In this document: in pieces, positions 1 to 9,368 of the stretch
Layout of the letters: every line of letters starts with the position of its first letter
Position numbering within the stretch: the first letter of the stretch is position 1
NCBI RefSeq assembly: GCF_001429545.1
Contig: NZ_LMSP01000008.1
Location: forward strand, 72,843-136,842
DNA: 64,000 nt
Source: Paenibacillus sp. Soil787
Lineage (GTDB): Bacteria; Bacillota; Bacilli; Paenibacillales; NBRC-103111
Direction of reading: 5' to 3'
The notes under the pieces: model-generated
Seen by the model: only the letters and a program-made list of their open reading frames with translations
The model's database searches: none
What the model was told of the DNA's origin: nothing
Made by a program: the position numbers and the translations under genes

Positions 1-726
1 CTGGGCTGGATCGGCATTATTCTGGTAACGGTAGGGCTGCTCATCACGCTTGTTCGATCTGCTTGGGTTATGTTATTCATCGATATCGCCATTTACACGG
101 CTGTTTCTGCGGGTAGACAGAAATGGAAATTGATTGCTCAATTAACTGCGGTTATCGCAGCCATGTATCTGATTATTCCAAAGCTGCCTGGTGCGCAGGG
201 GCTGATCGCCCGATTGGATACAATGACAGCCATTCAAGACGATCATTCCTACAATGAAAGATTGGATTTCTTTCATACCGTTTTCCCAATGTTGTTTGCT
301 AAACCGCAAGGGTTAGGTCTTGGGAGTATTGGTGTCGGCACCAAGTTAAGTAACGGAGGAGCACTTGGTGAATATGGCATTTTCGATAATGGATTCGTTG
401 CCATTTTCCTTACCTTTGGTATTCTTGGAGGCTTGCTGTTTCTATGGGCCTTATGGCTCGTCACCCGCTTTCTTTTATCCCAAAAGAAACAACCGGGCGG
501 TATAACAGCTTACGGAAAACTGGGGCTCTCAGCTTTGCAAGGAAGTATCGTTTGTCTCGTGTTCGAAAATGGGTATACGGGTTTGAAAGGCTTTCTACTA
601 TGGATGGTTGTAGGAATTGGAATCATGGCGCATCAAACGATCGTTCAAGAGAGGAGGCAAATTCCGGATGCAGCAACCAGTCAACTTGAAAATAGTTCGC
701 ATAAAGCCTCTATTCGGCTTCATTAA
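1..726 (+). CDS. O-antigen ligase/polymerase-family membrane protein (5' partial)
   Basis: The reading frame is open from base 1, so the gene starts outside the window; 241 C-terminal residues are present. It is hydrophobic, with several membrane segments and the RSAW motif at residues 20-23 that is typical of Wzy-type polymerases and O-antigen ligases. A polar loop (LGLGSIGVGTKLSNGG) lies between segments. The next gene is a flippase and sugar transferases follow, which fits polymerisation of an exopolysaccharide repeat unit at the outer face of the membrane. Family assignment is good; polymerase versus ligase is inferred from context. Confidence 0.75.
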   Translation: MGWIGIILVTVGLLITLVRSAWVMLFIDIAIYTAVSAGRQKWKLIAQLTAVIAAMYLIIPKLPGAQGLIARLDTMTAIQDDHSYNERLDFFHTVFPMLFAKPQGLGLGSIGVGTKLSNGGALGEYGIFDNGFVAIFLTFGILGGLLFLWALWLVTRFLLSQKKQPGGITAYGKLGLSALQGSIVCLVFENGYTGLKGFLLWMVVGIGIMAHQTIVQERRQIPDAATSQLENSSHKASIRLH

Positions 727-2035
727 AGCATTCTTTTCAAGCAAGAGTCATATCTCGGCTTCTATCAGAACGATGTTTTTCAGTGTACTCATCTTAGTGA
801 TTAATATGCTTACAGGTATTCTTACAGCACGTTTTCTAGGACCATCCGGCCGAGGAGAGCAAGCGGCTATGGTTTTATGGTCACAGTTCCTAGCCTTTAG
901 TTTCACTTTCGGTTTGCCTTCCGCCATTATTTACAACGTGAAAAAGAACATGAAAGATTCCGCCAAGCTTTATTCGACCGCTGTTCTCATGGGTTTGTCT
1001 GCAGGCATGCTTGCGATGAGCTTGGGGATATTGGTTTTACCCTATTGGCTCCGAACGTATTCAGACAACGTGGTCCTTTTCTCCCAATGGTCCATGGTGC
1101 TCGTACCTCTCATTGTATTGTCTCAGATTAATAATGCGATGATGCAGGTGAGAGGCGAATATAAGCTGTTCAACCGTCTGCGCTTTCTTATTCCGCTTAG
1201 TACGCTCATCGGCTTAGGGCTGCTAATCCTAACAAGAACAATGACTCCTTACACGTCAGCCGTGGCTTATCTCGCTCCGGCGGTTCCCTTTTACATATGG
1301 ACGACAGTGCGCTTACTTAAGCAGTACGAATTCGTGATTAAGGATGCTTTTCAATCCTTCAAGACATTAATCCGGTACGGTATTGGATCCTACGGAAATG
1401 ATTTAATGGGCAATGTCTCCTATTATATCGATCAAATTGTTATTATCGGTCTCCTTAATCCATCGGAGCTTGGACTGTATGCGGTGGCGGTAAGCCTTTC
1501 CCGTGTAGTCAACATTTTCTCTACATCCATTATCGTGGTGTTGTTCCCGAAAGCCTCGGGTTTACCTAAGGATAAAGTCGTTGAAATGACCTTCCGTGTT
1601 TACAGGATCAGCACATGTTTCGCTTTGCTTTGCTCATTGATGATTATGCTGGTTGCACCTTTCGTAATGCCATTGCTGTATGGCCCTGATTTTAAGGAAG
1701 CGATCAGTGTTTTTCGAATGCTGCTCCTCGAAGTTTCCATATCCGGTGGAACCATGGTGTTGGCTCAAGCGTTCATGGCATTAGGCAAGCCCAAGATTGT
1801 TACGATTCTGCAAGGGATAGGGCTGCTAATCGTCATCCCTTTACTAACGGTACTGATTCCGAAGTTTGGATTGCTCGGAGCGGGAATGGCCATATTATCA
1901 TCAGGTTTACTGCGATTCGTCTTTATTCTACTTAATGTCAAATACACCTTAAAGACGAAACTTCCTAAATTATTGATTAATAAAGATGATGTGCGTTGGT
2001 TACTTTCGGCAATATCAGCATATAAAGCCAAATAA
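668..2035 (+). CDS. Polysaccharide flippase (MOP superfamily, Wzx-like)
   Basis: 455 residues with about 12-14 hydrophobic segments. The N-terminal stretch (TGILTARFLGPSGRG) is typical of polysaccharide-synthesis flippases of the MATE/MOP superfamily, which move lipid-linked repeat units across the membrane. I chose ATG 668 because GAGGAGG at 651-657 lies 10 bases upstream; a longer in-frame start at 617 has no ribosome site. The 5' end overlaps the preceding polymerase gene by about 59 bases, suggesting translational coupling. Polymerase plus flippase indicates a Wzx/Wzy-dependent pathway. Confidence 0.85.
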   Translation: MQQPVNLKIVRIKPLFGFIKAFFSSKSHISASIRTMFFSVLILVINMLTGILTARFLGPSGRGEQAAMVLWSQFLAFSFTFGLPSAIIYNVKKNMKDSAKLYSTAVLMGLSAGMLAMSLGILVLPYWLRTYSDNVVLFSQWSMVLVPLIVLSQINNAMMQVRGEYKLFNRLRFLIPLSTLIGLGLLILTRTMTPYTSAVAYLAPAVPFYIWTTVRLLKQYEFVIKDAFQSFKTLIRYGIGSYGNDLMGNVSYYIDQIVIIGLLNPSELGLYAVAVSLSRVVNIFSTSIIVVLFPKASGLPKDKVVEMTFRVYRISTCFALLCSLMIMLVAPFVMPLLYGPDFKEAISVFRMLLLEVSISGGTMVLAQAFMALGKPKIVTILQGIGLLIVIPLLTVLIPKFGLLGAGMAILSSGLLRFVFILLNVKYTLKTKLPKLLINKDDVRWLLSAISAYKAK

Positions 2036-2066
2036 TTTGTTTGAAACTGGGGGAGGGGCGAACGAA

Positions 2067-2903
2067 ATGAGTCACTATAGTGACGCTGTGGGAGAGAATC
2101 GGATTTCTGTTGTCATCATTGCACAAGACGATGAAACGAGAATAGCGAGTGCGATTGCCTCCTGCAAGCCTTTTGCAGACGAAATTGTTGTCATTGACGG
2201 CGGGAGCGAGGACGGAACTGTCCGTGTATCTGAGCAGTTGGGCTGCAAGGTATATGTGAACGCTTGGCCTGGTTATGCAAAGCAGCGTATTTATGGCAGT
2301 GATCAAGCTGCCTATGATTGGATTTTCGTTATTGATACCGATGAGGTTGTTAGTGAACCTCTTGCAGATTCGATTCAGAAGTTGAAAAGTAACTTATCTG
2401 ATCCGAGCAAAGCTTATGCTGTCTTGCGTATTGGTGACTTTCTAGGACGCTGGATGGGCAAGGGCGAGAAGCTTGTCCGTCTATATAACCGTACCGAAAT
2501 TCAGTACCGGGAAAGTCTTGTGCATGAAATACCGGATGTCGCAAGTGAGAATATCACATATGTGTCAGGTGTTCTATGGCATTATGGTTTCCGCAGCATT
2601 CATGATCACATGGAGCGGTTTAATAAGTATACCGATCTGGAAGCGGAAGGCGCTGTTGCTGCTGGGAAACGATTTAGCCTGCTGCGAATGATCGTCCGTC
2701 CTCCCTTGCGATTTGTACAGAAATATATCGTTCATGGCTTGTATAAGAAAGGTATTCCAGGACTTGCGGTATCCCTCTTCTGGGGAATATACGAATTCCT
2801 AGTATGTATGAAACAGTATGAGCTTGGGCTTGCTCGAAAAAGAGTGAAACAGTCCCAGGAAGAGCCAATAAAGGAGGGGAAAGCTTATGCTACACTGCAA
2901 TAG
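2067..2903 (+). CDS. Glycosyltransferase family 2 (WaaE/KdtX-like)
   Basis: 278 residues. A GT-A fold is suggested by SVVIIAQDDETRIASAI near the N-terminus, the nucleotide-binding IVVIDGGSEDGT block, and a DxD motif in VIDTDEVVS that would bind the metal and sugar nucleotide. A C-terminal amphipathic or hydrophobic segment may touch the membrane. GGGAGGGG at 2050-2057 precedes ATG 2067, which I prefer to the longer ATG at 1986 inside the flippase gene. It probably adds a sugar to the lipid-linked exopolysaccharide unit; donor and acceptor cannot be read from the sequence. Confidence 0.85.
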   Translation: MSHYSDAVGENRISVVIIAQDDETRIASAIASCKPFADEIVVIDGGSEDGTVRVSEQLGCKVYVNAWPGYAKQRIYGSDQAAYDWIFVIDTDEVVSEPLADSIQKLKSNLSDPSKAYAVLRIGDFLGRWMGKGEKLVRLYNRTEIQYRESLVHEIPDVASENITYVSGVLWHYGFRSIHDHMERFNKYTDLEAEGAVAAGKRFSLLRMIVRPPLRFVQKYIVHGLYKKGIPGLAVSLFWGIYEFLVCMKQYELGLARKRVKQSQEEPIKEGKAYATLQ

Positions 2904-4149
2904 TTTGCGGATCCTGTGCACAGGAATGGGTTGGCCATCTGCACAGCCTGGAGGACTAAACACCTATTTCAAACATATTTGCGAAAGCTTAGCTACCCGT
3001 CATGAGCTGGAGGCGCTGGTATGCAGTTCGAATAAACCGGTCGTTCAAGACGACATCCGCGTCACGAATGTAGCCGCCACTGATTTGAAGTTAAGTAAAA
3101 GACGAGATGCCTTTCGGAAGCACGCTGCAGAGATGATGAATGGGCAGGACATCGACATCGTTTATTCCCACTTTGCTCCCTATAGTATTGGAGTTGCCAT
3201 GGAGGCCAAAGCGCGAAATATTCCTGTGGTAATGACGTTTCATGGTCCTTGGAGTGAGGAAATCAGGCTCGAAGGCAAGGGACTTAAGCATCGAATCAAA
3301 ACAATGATCGCTAAGAGCTGGGAGATGAAAGCTTATCGGCTGGCGGATGCCTTCATTGTGTTAAGTGAAACCTTCCGCGATATTCTTCATCACCAATACG
3401 GTGTCCCGCTTTCAAAGATTCACATCATTCCAGGCGGAGCTGATGTTGCCCGGTTCAAGCCGGCTGCGGATCGCATAGCGATAAGAAGGAAATTGCAGCT
3501 GGAGGAAGGGACGACAGCGGTGTTGACCTTAAGAAGATTGGTCAACCGAATGGGACTTCTTCAATTACTGGAAGCTTGGAAAGAGGTGGCGAGAACGGTT
3601 CCGGATGCTGTCCTCTTTATTGGGGGCAAAGGGCCGCTGCACGGAGAGCTGGAAAGCCGAATTGCTGAATATGGACTCCAGTCCCGCGTCCGATTGCTTG
3701 GCTACATCCCTGATCATGAGCTTGCTGACTATTATCAGGCCGCTGATCTGTTCGTTGTACCTTCCCAAGCGTTGGAAGGCTTCGGATTAATTACCGTAGA
3801 AGCAATGGCAGCCGGGGTTCCAGTCATTGCGACTCCAATTGGAGGCAACCGTGAAATTCTTCAGAAATACCGACCAGATATGCTCTTTGCAGGTAAAAAC
3901 AGCGAAGATATGGCTTCAGGTTTAATTCGCTTATTGCGGCACCGTGAAATGTGGCCAACTGCAGAGCAATGCAGAAGCCATGTGTTGGAGAATTACACCT
4001 GGGATCGCGTATCCCAACAGGTAGATACTGTATTTAATCACGTCATCGATCAACATTTGATTGCTCACGGCGGCAGTCGTCAGGAAACCGCTGGGAAGAA
4101 AGGAGGACGTGAACAGGATGAGGGTAGCTTATTTGGATCATACCGCTAG
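2887..4149 (+). CDS. Glycosyltransferase family 4 (GT-B)
   Basis: 420 residues. The N-terminal domain has the glycine-rich acceptor loop (MGWPSAQPGGLNTY). The C-terminal donor domain has the family EX7E region in LEGFGLITVEAMAAGVPVIA followed by GGNREI, as in retaining GT4 enzymes. AAGGAGGGG at 2872-2880 precedes ATG 2887, which overlaps the previous gene by 17 bases. The coding end overlaps the next gene, so four transferases are tightly coupled. Likely an exopolysaccharide assembly enzyme; the sugar specificity is unknown. Confidence 0.88.
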   Translation: MLHCNSLRILCTGMGWPSAQPGGLNTYFKHICESLATRHELEALVCSSNKPVVQDDIRVTNVAATDLKLSKRRDAFRKHAAEMMNGQDIDIVYSHFAPYSIGVAMEAKARNIPVVMTFHGPWSEEIRLEGKGLKHRIKTMIAKSWEMKAYRLADAFIVLSETFRDILHHQYGVPLSKIHIIPGGADVARFKPAADRIAIRRKLQLEEGTTAVLTLRRLVNRMGLLQLLEAWKEVARTVPDAVLFIGGKGPLHGELESRIAEYGLQSRVRLLGYIPDHELADYYQAADLFVVPSQALEGFGLITVEAMAAGVPVIATPIGGNREILQKYRPDMLFAGKNSEDMASGLIRLLRHREMWPTAEQCRSHVLENYTWDRVSQQVDTVFNHVIDQHLIAHGGSRQETAGKKGGREQDEGSLFGSYR

Positions 4150-5272
4150 ATGGAGCGGGGGAGAAGTCGCACTGTATAACATTATTACCCATCTCGGTAA
4201 TGAAGTAGACCCACTAGTCATCGTGGCCGAGGAGGGTGATCTCGTAGATCGGTTAAGAGACAAAGGTATCGACGTTCGCGTCTTGGCTTTAAGCGATAAG
4301 GTACGCAATCGCAACCGGAATACCGTAAATTTGCAAGCTGTATCAGCTGCTTTTGAGCTTCTCACCTATGGAAAGAGGCTCTCCAAATTATTGAAAGCAG
4401 AACAAGTCGTCTGTGTGCATACCAATTCGTTGAAATCTGCTTTTTATGGAGCCGTAGCTGCTAAATTGGCAGGTATACCTCTCATCTGGCATATTCGGGA
4501 CCATATCGGAGTTCCGTACTTGAAACCGATCGTCGCTCAGGCGATACGATGGATGTCCCGCTTGCTGCCTAACGGCGTCATTGCGAATTCAAATTCAACC
4601 TTGAATGCTCTGCATTTGCCGAAGACGAAAAAAACGTTAGTGGTGTACTCGGCTTTCGCAAAAACGAAGAATGCAGGAACTGCTGTAGAGAAAAAAATAG
4701 ATAAAAAATGGATGAAGCCCTACGTTGTTTTGCTGGTTGGAAGGCTAGCGGAGTGGAAAGGCCAACATATTTTACTCGAAGCAGCCAAGTCGTTTCTACC
4801 CGATCAGCAGGTTCAGTTCTGGTTAGCCGGGGATGCCTTGTTCGGGGAAGATGCTTACAAGCAGCAACTGCTTCAGCAAATGGCAGATGACAAGCTGTAC
4901 AATGTCACTTTATTGGGACATGTAGATGACATTCAAACCTTAATGCAGCAAGCGGACCTTCTGGTGCATACTTCCATCACACCGGAGCCATTTGGTCAGG
5001 TCATTGTAGAAGGTATGGCGGCTGGATTACCTGTGATTGCTTCTAATGAAGGCGGTCCGACTGAAACGGTAGTGAATGGCGAAACGGGACTTCTCATCAC
5101 ACCCGGTGACCCCAAGTTGCTTGCCGATTCCATACACTACCTGCTGGAGCATCCAGAGGAGAGGCGCAGAATGGGCGAGAATGGCATAAAACGCGTGGAA
5201 CAACACTTTGTCATCGAACGAACCGTTACCCAAATCACTCATTACTATGCAGGTTTAATTGCTAACTCGTAA
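4118..5272 (+). CDS. Glycosyltransferase family 4 (GT-B)
   Basis: 384 residues. The N-terminus MRVAYLDHTARWSGGEVALY gives the acceptor-domain loop; the donor domain contains TPEPFGQVIVEGMAAGLPVI and SNEGGPTE, the usual GT4 nucleotide-sugar site. AGGAGG at 4101-4106 sets ATG 4118, inside the end of the preceding gene (32-base overlap). An upstream in-frame start at 4061 lacks a ribosome site. Second of three consecutive GT4 enzymes in the operon, presumably adding successive sugars to the repeat unit. Confidence 0.88.
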   Translation: MRVAYLDHTARWSGGEVALYNIITHLGNEVDPLVIVAEEGDLVDRLRDKGIDVRVLALSDKVRNRNRNTVNLQAVSAAFELLTYGKRLSKLLKAEQVVCVHTNSLKSAFYGAVAAKLAGIPLIWHIRDHIGVPYLKPIVAQAIRWMSRLLPNGVIANSNSTLNALHLPKTKKTLVVYSAFAKTKNAGTAVEKKIDKKWMKPYVVLLVGRLAEWKGQHILLEAAKSFLPDQQVQFWLAGDALFGEDAYKQQLLQQMADDKLYNVTLLGHVDDIQTLMQQADLLVHTSITPEPFGQVIVEGMAAGLPVIASNEGGPTETVVNGETGLLITPGDPKLLADSIHYLLEHPEERRRMGENGIKRVEQHFVIERTVTQITHYYAGLIANS

Positions 5273-5303
5273 TTAACCTACTAGTAAAAAAAGGATGGAT
5301 CAA

Positions 5304-6404
5304 ATGAAAATAGCAATCGCGCATGATTATTTGGTTCAAATGGGCGGGGCAGAAAGAGTGGTTGAGGTCTTTCACCAAATGTACCCGAGTGCTCCCATCT
5401 ATACGACCATGTTTAGCAATAATCGGCTGCTCGATGAGCTAAGAGATGCGGATATTCGAGCTACCTGGTTGCAAAAAATGCCAGGAGGGAAAAGCCATTT
5501 TAAAGAAATGCTCCCCCTATATCCATTTGCGATTAAGGATTTTGATTTCCGAGAATTCGATATCGTGCTTAGCTCAAGCAGCGCTTTCATGAAAAGTATT
5601 CAGGTTCCGAAGGAAACGTTTCATCTCTGTTACTGCCATACCCCGATGCGATTCGCTTGGGATTATGACACCTATATGGAGCGACAATCCAATTCAAGCG
5701 TGATGAAGCGGCTTTTGAAGATCTATATCGATAGGCTTAAGCAATGGGATCAAAAAACGTCGGCTAACGTGAATCAGTTTATCGCTAATTCCTCCGTCGT
5801 AAAAAATCGCATTCGTAATTATTACCAACGCGATTCCGATGTTATTTTTCCACCGATTAATACGTCGCGCTTCCATAGCTCAACTTCCATTGAGGATTAT
5901 TATTTGATTGTGTCGAGACTTGTTTCGTACAAGCGAATTGATCTGGCGGTAGAGGCTTTTAATCAAAATGGACTGCCTTTGTACATTGTTGGAGAAGGAC
6001 CCGATATGGCGAGGCTTAAGTCAATGGCCAAAGGGAATATCCGTTTCTTGGGAAGGTTGGATGACGGTTCGGTTACCCAAATGATGGCGCAGTGTCGAGC
6101 GTTAATCTTTCCTGGTGAGGAGGATTTCGGCATTACACCGCTTGAAGCGAATGCTGCCGGAAGACCCGTTGTCGCCTATCAAGCAGGAGGTGCATTAGAC
6201 ACGATAGTGTCTCATGTGAATGGTGTGTTTTTCAAACGGCAAGAGGTAGAAGATCTGCTGCTTGCGATTCAGGAAGTGGAAAACCATGCATGGGATGTAA
6301 GGCAAATCGTGAAGCACGCGCAGAAATTTGATGAGAAAACATTCATGGATAAGCTAAAGGACTACATGGGTAAAGCCTACCAACAATTCAGAGAGGGGCA
6401 TTGA
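5304..6404 (+). CDS. Glycosyltransferase family 4, mannosyltransferase-like
   Basis: 366 residues starting MKIAIAHDYLVQMGGAERVV, the N-terminus typical of the WbaZ-like mannosyltransferase branch of GT4. The donor domain shows PGEEDFGITPLEANAAGRPV and YQAGGALDTI. AAGGA at 5290-5294 fits ATG 5304 better than ATG 5295, which overlaps the ribosome site. The downstream GDP-mannose enzyme (ManC) supports a mannosyl donor, but that is an inference from context. Confidence 0.85.
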   Translation: MKIAIAHDYLVQMGGAERVVEVFHQMYPSAPIYTTMFSNNRLLDELRDADIRATWLQKMPGGKSHFKEMLPLYPFAIKDFDFREFDIVLSSSSAFMKSIQVPKETFHLCYCHTPMRFAWDYDTYMERQSNSSVMKRLLKIYIDRLKQWDQKTSANVNQFIANSSVVKNRIRNYYQRDSDVIFPPINTSRFHSSTSIEDYYLIVSRLVSYKRIDLAVEAFNQNGLPLYIVGEGPDMARLKSMAKGNIRFLGRLDDGSVTQMMAQCRALIFPGEEDFGITPLEANAAGRPVVAYQAGGALDTIVSHVNGVFFKRQEVEDLLLAIQEVENHAWDVRQIVKHAQKFDEKTFMDKLKDYMGKAYQQFREGH

Positions 6405-6408
6405 TCAT

Positions 6409-7740
6409 ATGGATATTGCAGTAATCGGGACGGGGTATGTGGGGTTAGTTTCCGGGGTCTGCTTCGCAGAAGTGGGCAATAACGTCATCTGTGTGGATCA
6501 TGATGAACAGAAAATTGAAAAGCTGCAAAACCTGATTTCTCCGATCTATGAACCAGGTATTGAGCAGCTGATGGAAAAGAATCTGAATGCCGGTCGGTTG
6601 GCCTTTACCTCTGATTTGGCACAAGCCATCAGTCAATCCGACCTTATTATCATTGCGGTAGGCACACCTTCTTTACCAAATGGAGAGGCTAATCTGGCCT
6701 ATATCGAGCAGGCGGCTGTGGAAATCGGGAAAGCAATGAATAGCTATAAAATCATTGCAACGAAAAGCACGGTTCCTGTGGGTACGAACGAACATATTCA
6801 AATGATTATTGCCATGAATACGATGCAGTCTTTCGACGTCGTATCGATTCCAGAGTTTCTGCGGGAAGGCTCGGCGATCGACGATACCCTTCATCCGGAT
6901 CGGATTGTGCTCGGGATTGAAAATCCAAGCTTAGCCGCACCTCTCACGGAGCTGCACCGTTCATTTACCGATCAAATCTTCGTTACAAGTATTCGCAGCG
7001 CGGAGATGATCAAATATGCTTCGAATGCTTTTCTAGCGACCAAAATTTCCTTCATTAATGAAATATCGAATATTTGCGAGAAAGTTGGCGCTGATGTCAC
7101 CGAGGTTGCCAAAGGAATGGGGCAAGATAAGCGAATTGGCTCTTCCTTCCTGAGTGCGGGTATCGGCTACGGGGGTTCTTGTTTTCCCAAGGATACAGAC
7201 GCGTTGATTCAAATTGCCGGTAATGTCGACTATGAGTTTCAATTGCTAAAGTCGGTTGTCGAGGTGAATAAATCGCAGCGGTATAAGGTGATTTCCAAGC
7301 TGGAGGAGTCCCTCGGACTGCTAAACGGCAAATCCGTTGGTATCTGGGGATTGTCTTTTAAACCGAACACGGATGACATTCGTTATGCACCTTCCATCGA
7401 AATCGTAGAAACCCTGATTCGTGCGGGAGCGCAGCTGAAGCTGTATGATCCCATAGCGATGGAGAAATTTAGAGAACGCATCGACCATCCGGCGATTCAG
7501 TGGTGTGAGAATGCCCTTGAGGCAGCCACGGGGTCCGACGCCATATGTTTACTTACGGATTGGGAAGAATTCAAATCAGTTCCTTTGTCACAGCTCATTT
7601 TCGTTATGGAGCAGCCGATTCTTATTGATGGTCGCAATGTGTTTAGCAAAGAGCAGGTTCAGGGAACTGGACTCAAATATTATTCCGTAGGAAGACCTGA
7701 CTTGATCGGGGCATCCCGTCCCAAAGCGTTGGCTAGATAA
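6409..7740 (+). CDS. ugd: UDP-glucose 6-dehydrogenase (nucleotide-sugar dehydrogenase)
   Basis: 443 residues, full length. It oxidises UDP-glucose twice with NAD to UDP-glucuronate, an acidic precursor for polysaccharide. The Rossmann motif GTGYVGLVSG is at residues 7-16, the substrate-binding PEFLREGSA block follows, and the catalytic cysteine lies in GGSCFPKD (about Cys258). The C-terminal domain has WGLSFKPNTDDIR. It begins 4 bases after the preceding gene. UDP-glucuronate would make the polymer acidic. A GDP-mannose dehydrogenase is a less likely alternative. Confidence 0.93.
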   Translation: MDIAVIGTGYVGLVSGVCFAEVGNNVICVDHDEQKIEKLQNLISPIYEPGIEQLMEKNLNAGRLAFTSDLAQAISQSDLIIIAVGTPSLPNGEANLAYIEQAAVEIGKAMNSYKIIATKSTVPVGTNEHIQMIIAMNTMQSFDVVSIPEFLREGSAIDDTLHPDRIVLGIENPSLAAPLTELHRSFTDQIFVTSIRSAEMIKYASNAFLATKISFINEISNICEKVGADVTEVAKGMGQDKRIGSSFLSAGIGYGGSCFPKDTDALIQIAGNVDYEFQLLKSVVEVNKSQRYKVISKLEESLGLLNGKSVGIWGLSFKPNTDDIRYAPSIEIVETLIRAGAQLKLYDPIAMEKFRERIDHPAIQWCENALEAATGSDAICLLTDWEEFKSVPLSQLIFVMEQPILIDGRNVFSKEQVQGTGLKYYSVGRPDLIGASRPKALAR

Positions 7741-7772
7741 AAGTCAAATAAACCGAGTGGAGTGTGGTATTC

Positions 7773-9143
7773 ATGAAATTGGTTCTTCTTTCCGGCGGGT
7801 CGGGTAAACGACTGTGGCCATTGTCCAATGATTCCAGATCTAAGCAATTCTTAAGGGTACTTGAAGATGCTGAAGGCAGAAGCGAATCCATGGTTCAACG
7901 CGTATGGAGACAACTGCAGAATACGGGCCTCGGCGATGATGCTTACTTAGCGACGAACCGCTCTCAGGTAGAGATGATCATTAGTCAATTGGGTGGCGAT
8001 GCCCCGCTTATCGTCGAGCCAGAGAGAAGAGATACCTTCCCTGCAATCGCGCTTGCTGCTGCTTATATGTATGATGTCGAAAGTTTGCCCCTGAACACTG
8101 TGATTACGATATTACCCGTAGATCCTTATGTCGATGAGGCTTTCTTTCAGAAAATCAAACAGCTAGAGTATGTTCTGCACGAAACGGATGCGAATTTAGC
8201 ACTAATGGGTGTTGTTCCAACGGTACCGTCTGAGAAATACGGGTATATCGTTCCCTCTGACAAACGCAGTGAACGGTCAGAAGCACTTCACGTTAACCAT
8301 TTTGCTGAAAAGCCGAATCGTGAACAAGCAGCTGCCTTGATTGAACAGAAGGCGCTTTGGAACTGCGGTGTCTTCGCTTTCCGACTAGGCTATCTCATTG
8401 AGGTCATGGTGGAGAAGGGCATCCCGATTCAGTATGAAGAAATACTTAAAAACTATCATAGATTAACGAAAATTAGTTTTGACTACGAAGTTGTAGAGAA
8501 GGAAGCCAGCTGTGTTGTCGTCCCTTACGACGGCTATTGGAAAGATCTTGGCACCTGGAATACATTGACTGAGGAAATGAGTCGCTCCCAGATCGGAACG
8601 GGCATTGTGACCGAGGATTCCGAGAATACCCATTTGATTAATGAGCTGGACATTCCTGTTACGGTGATTGGAATTAAGGACGCTGTCATTGCTGTCAGCC
8701 CTGATGGGATTCTAGTAACGAACAAGTCGGAAAGTCCACGCATTAAGGAAGTTATGAATAAAATTGAACACCGTCCGATGTACGAGGAGCGCAGGTGGGG
8801 ACGTTATCGCGTGATTGACTACGTCAAATATGCCGAAGATAACGAGGTGCTGACCAAACGGATTCTCGTTCATGCAGGTAAAAATATAAGCTATCAGCTG
8901 CATTATAAACGCAGTGAAGTGTGGACGATCGTAAGCGGCGTTGCGGATATTGTCATTAATGACAAGCTCTATCAAGTGAAGCCAGGTGATGTCGTTCGAA
9001 TACCAGATGGAACCCGGCACAGCATTCGAGCTATCACGGATGTTGAATTTATCGAGGTCCAGAGCGGATCTGAATTAGTAGAAGAAGACACGGTTCGTAT
9101 TTGTATGGCATGGAAGGATATCCCTCTTCACCAATTTATTTAA
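7773..9143 (+). CDS. manC: Mannose-1-phosphate guanylyltransferase / mannose-6-phosphate isomerase
   Basis: 456 residues. The N-terminal nucleotidyltransferase has the signature LSGGSGKRLWPLS (residues 6-18), VEPERRDTFPAIA and FAEKP; it makes GDP-mannose from mannose-1-phosphate and GTP. The C-terminal cupin (about residues 350-450, with QLHYKRSEVW and VKPGDVVRIPDGTRH) is the type II phosphomannose isomerase domain. ATG 7773 follows GAGTGGAG at 7755-7762; an upstream GTG at 7764 is too close. It supplies the mannosyl donor for the cluster. Confidence 0.93.
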   Translation: MKLVLLSGGSGKRLWPLSNDSRSKQFLRVLEDAEGRSESMVQRVWRQLQNTGLGDDAYLATNRSQVEMIISQLGGDAPLIVEPERRDTFPAIALAAAYMYDVESLPLNTVITILPVDPYVDEAFFQKIKQLEYVLHETDANLALMGVVPTVPSEKYGYIVPSDKRSERSEALHVNHFAEKPNREQAAALIEQKALWNCGVFAFRLGYLIEVMVEKGIPIQYEEILKNYHRLTKISFDYEVVEKEASCVVVPYDGYWKDLGTWNTLTEEMSRSQIGTGIVTEDSENTHLINELDIPVTVIGIKDAVIAVSPDGILVTNKSESPRIKEVMNKIEHRPMYEERRWGRYRVIDYVKYAEDNEVLTKRILVHAGKNISYQLHYKRSEVWTIVSGVADIVINDKLYQVKPGDVVRIPDGTRHSIRAITDVEFIEVQSGSELVEEDTVRICMAWKDIPLHQFI

Positions 9144-9165
9144 GATTTGTTTTGAAACAACGAAC

Positions 9166-9198
9166 CGCCTTCTATTCGACTTTGGCGAATGGAAGGCG
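9166..9198 (+). terminator. Hairpin behind manC, probable terminator
   Basis: A 13-bp inverted repeat (9166-9178 with 9186-9198, one G-T pair) lies 23 bases after the manC stop. The following T-run is interrupted, so termination may be partial. It separates the biosynthetic genes from the secreted hydrolases. Confidence 0.6.
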
Positions 9199-9225
9199 AT
9201 TCCTTGTTTGAAAGCATAACTGAAA

Positions 9226-9255
9226 TTGGAAAAACTTTCAAAACATTTATATAAT
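9226..9255 (+). promoter_or_regulatory. Candidate sigma-A promoter for the GH26 gene
   Basis: TTGGAA (9226-9231) and TATAAT (9250-9255) are separated by 18 bases, upstream of the secreted mannanase gene. The 5' leader would be about 100 bases long. It lies just after the manC hairpin, which fits a separate transcription unit. Confidence 0.5.
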
Positions 9256-9368
9256 GCTTATACAAATCTAATATATGACCTGTATGGTAGATTAAGCAGG
9301 ATGAACACGTGTGTTAGAAGCGTAAATCGGGGTTCATTGTGTCAATCTACGATACTGGAGGAAAGATG

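Noticed and set aside
617..667. Longer start for the flippase
   Set aside because: No ribosome site at 617, while GAGGAGG fits ATG 668.
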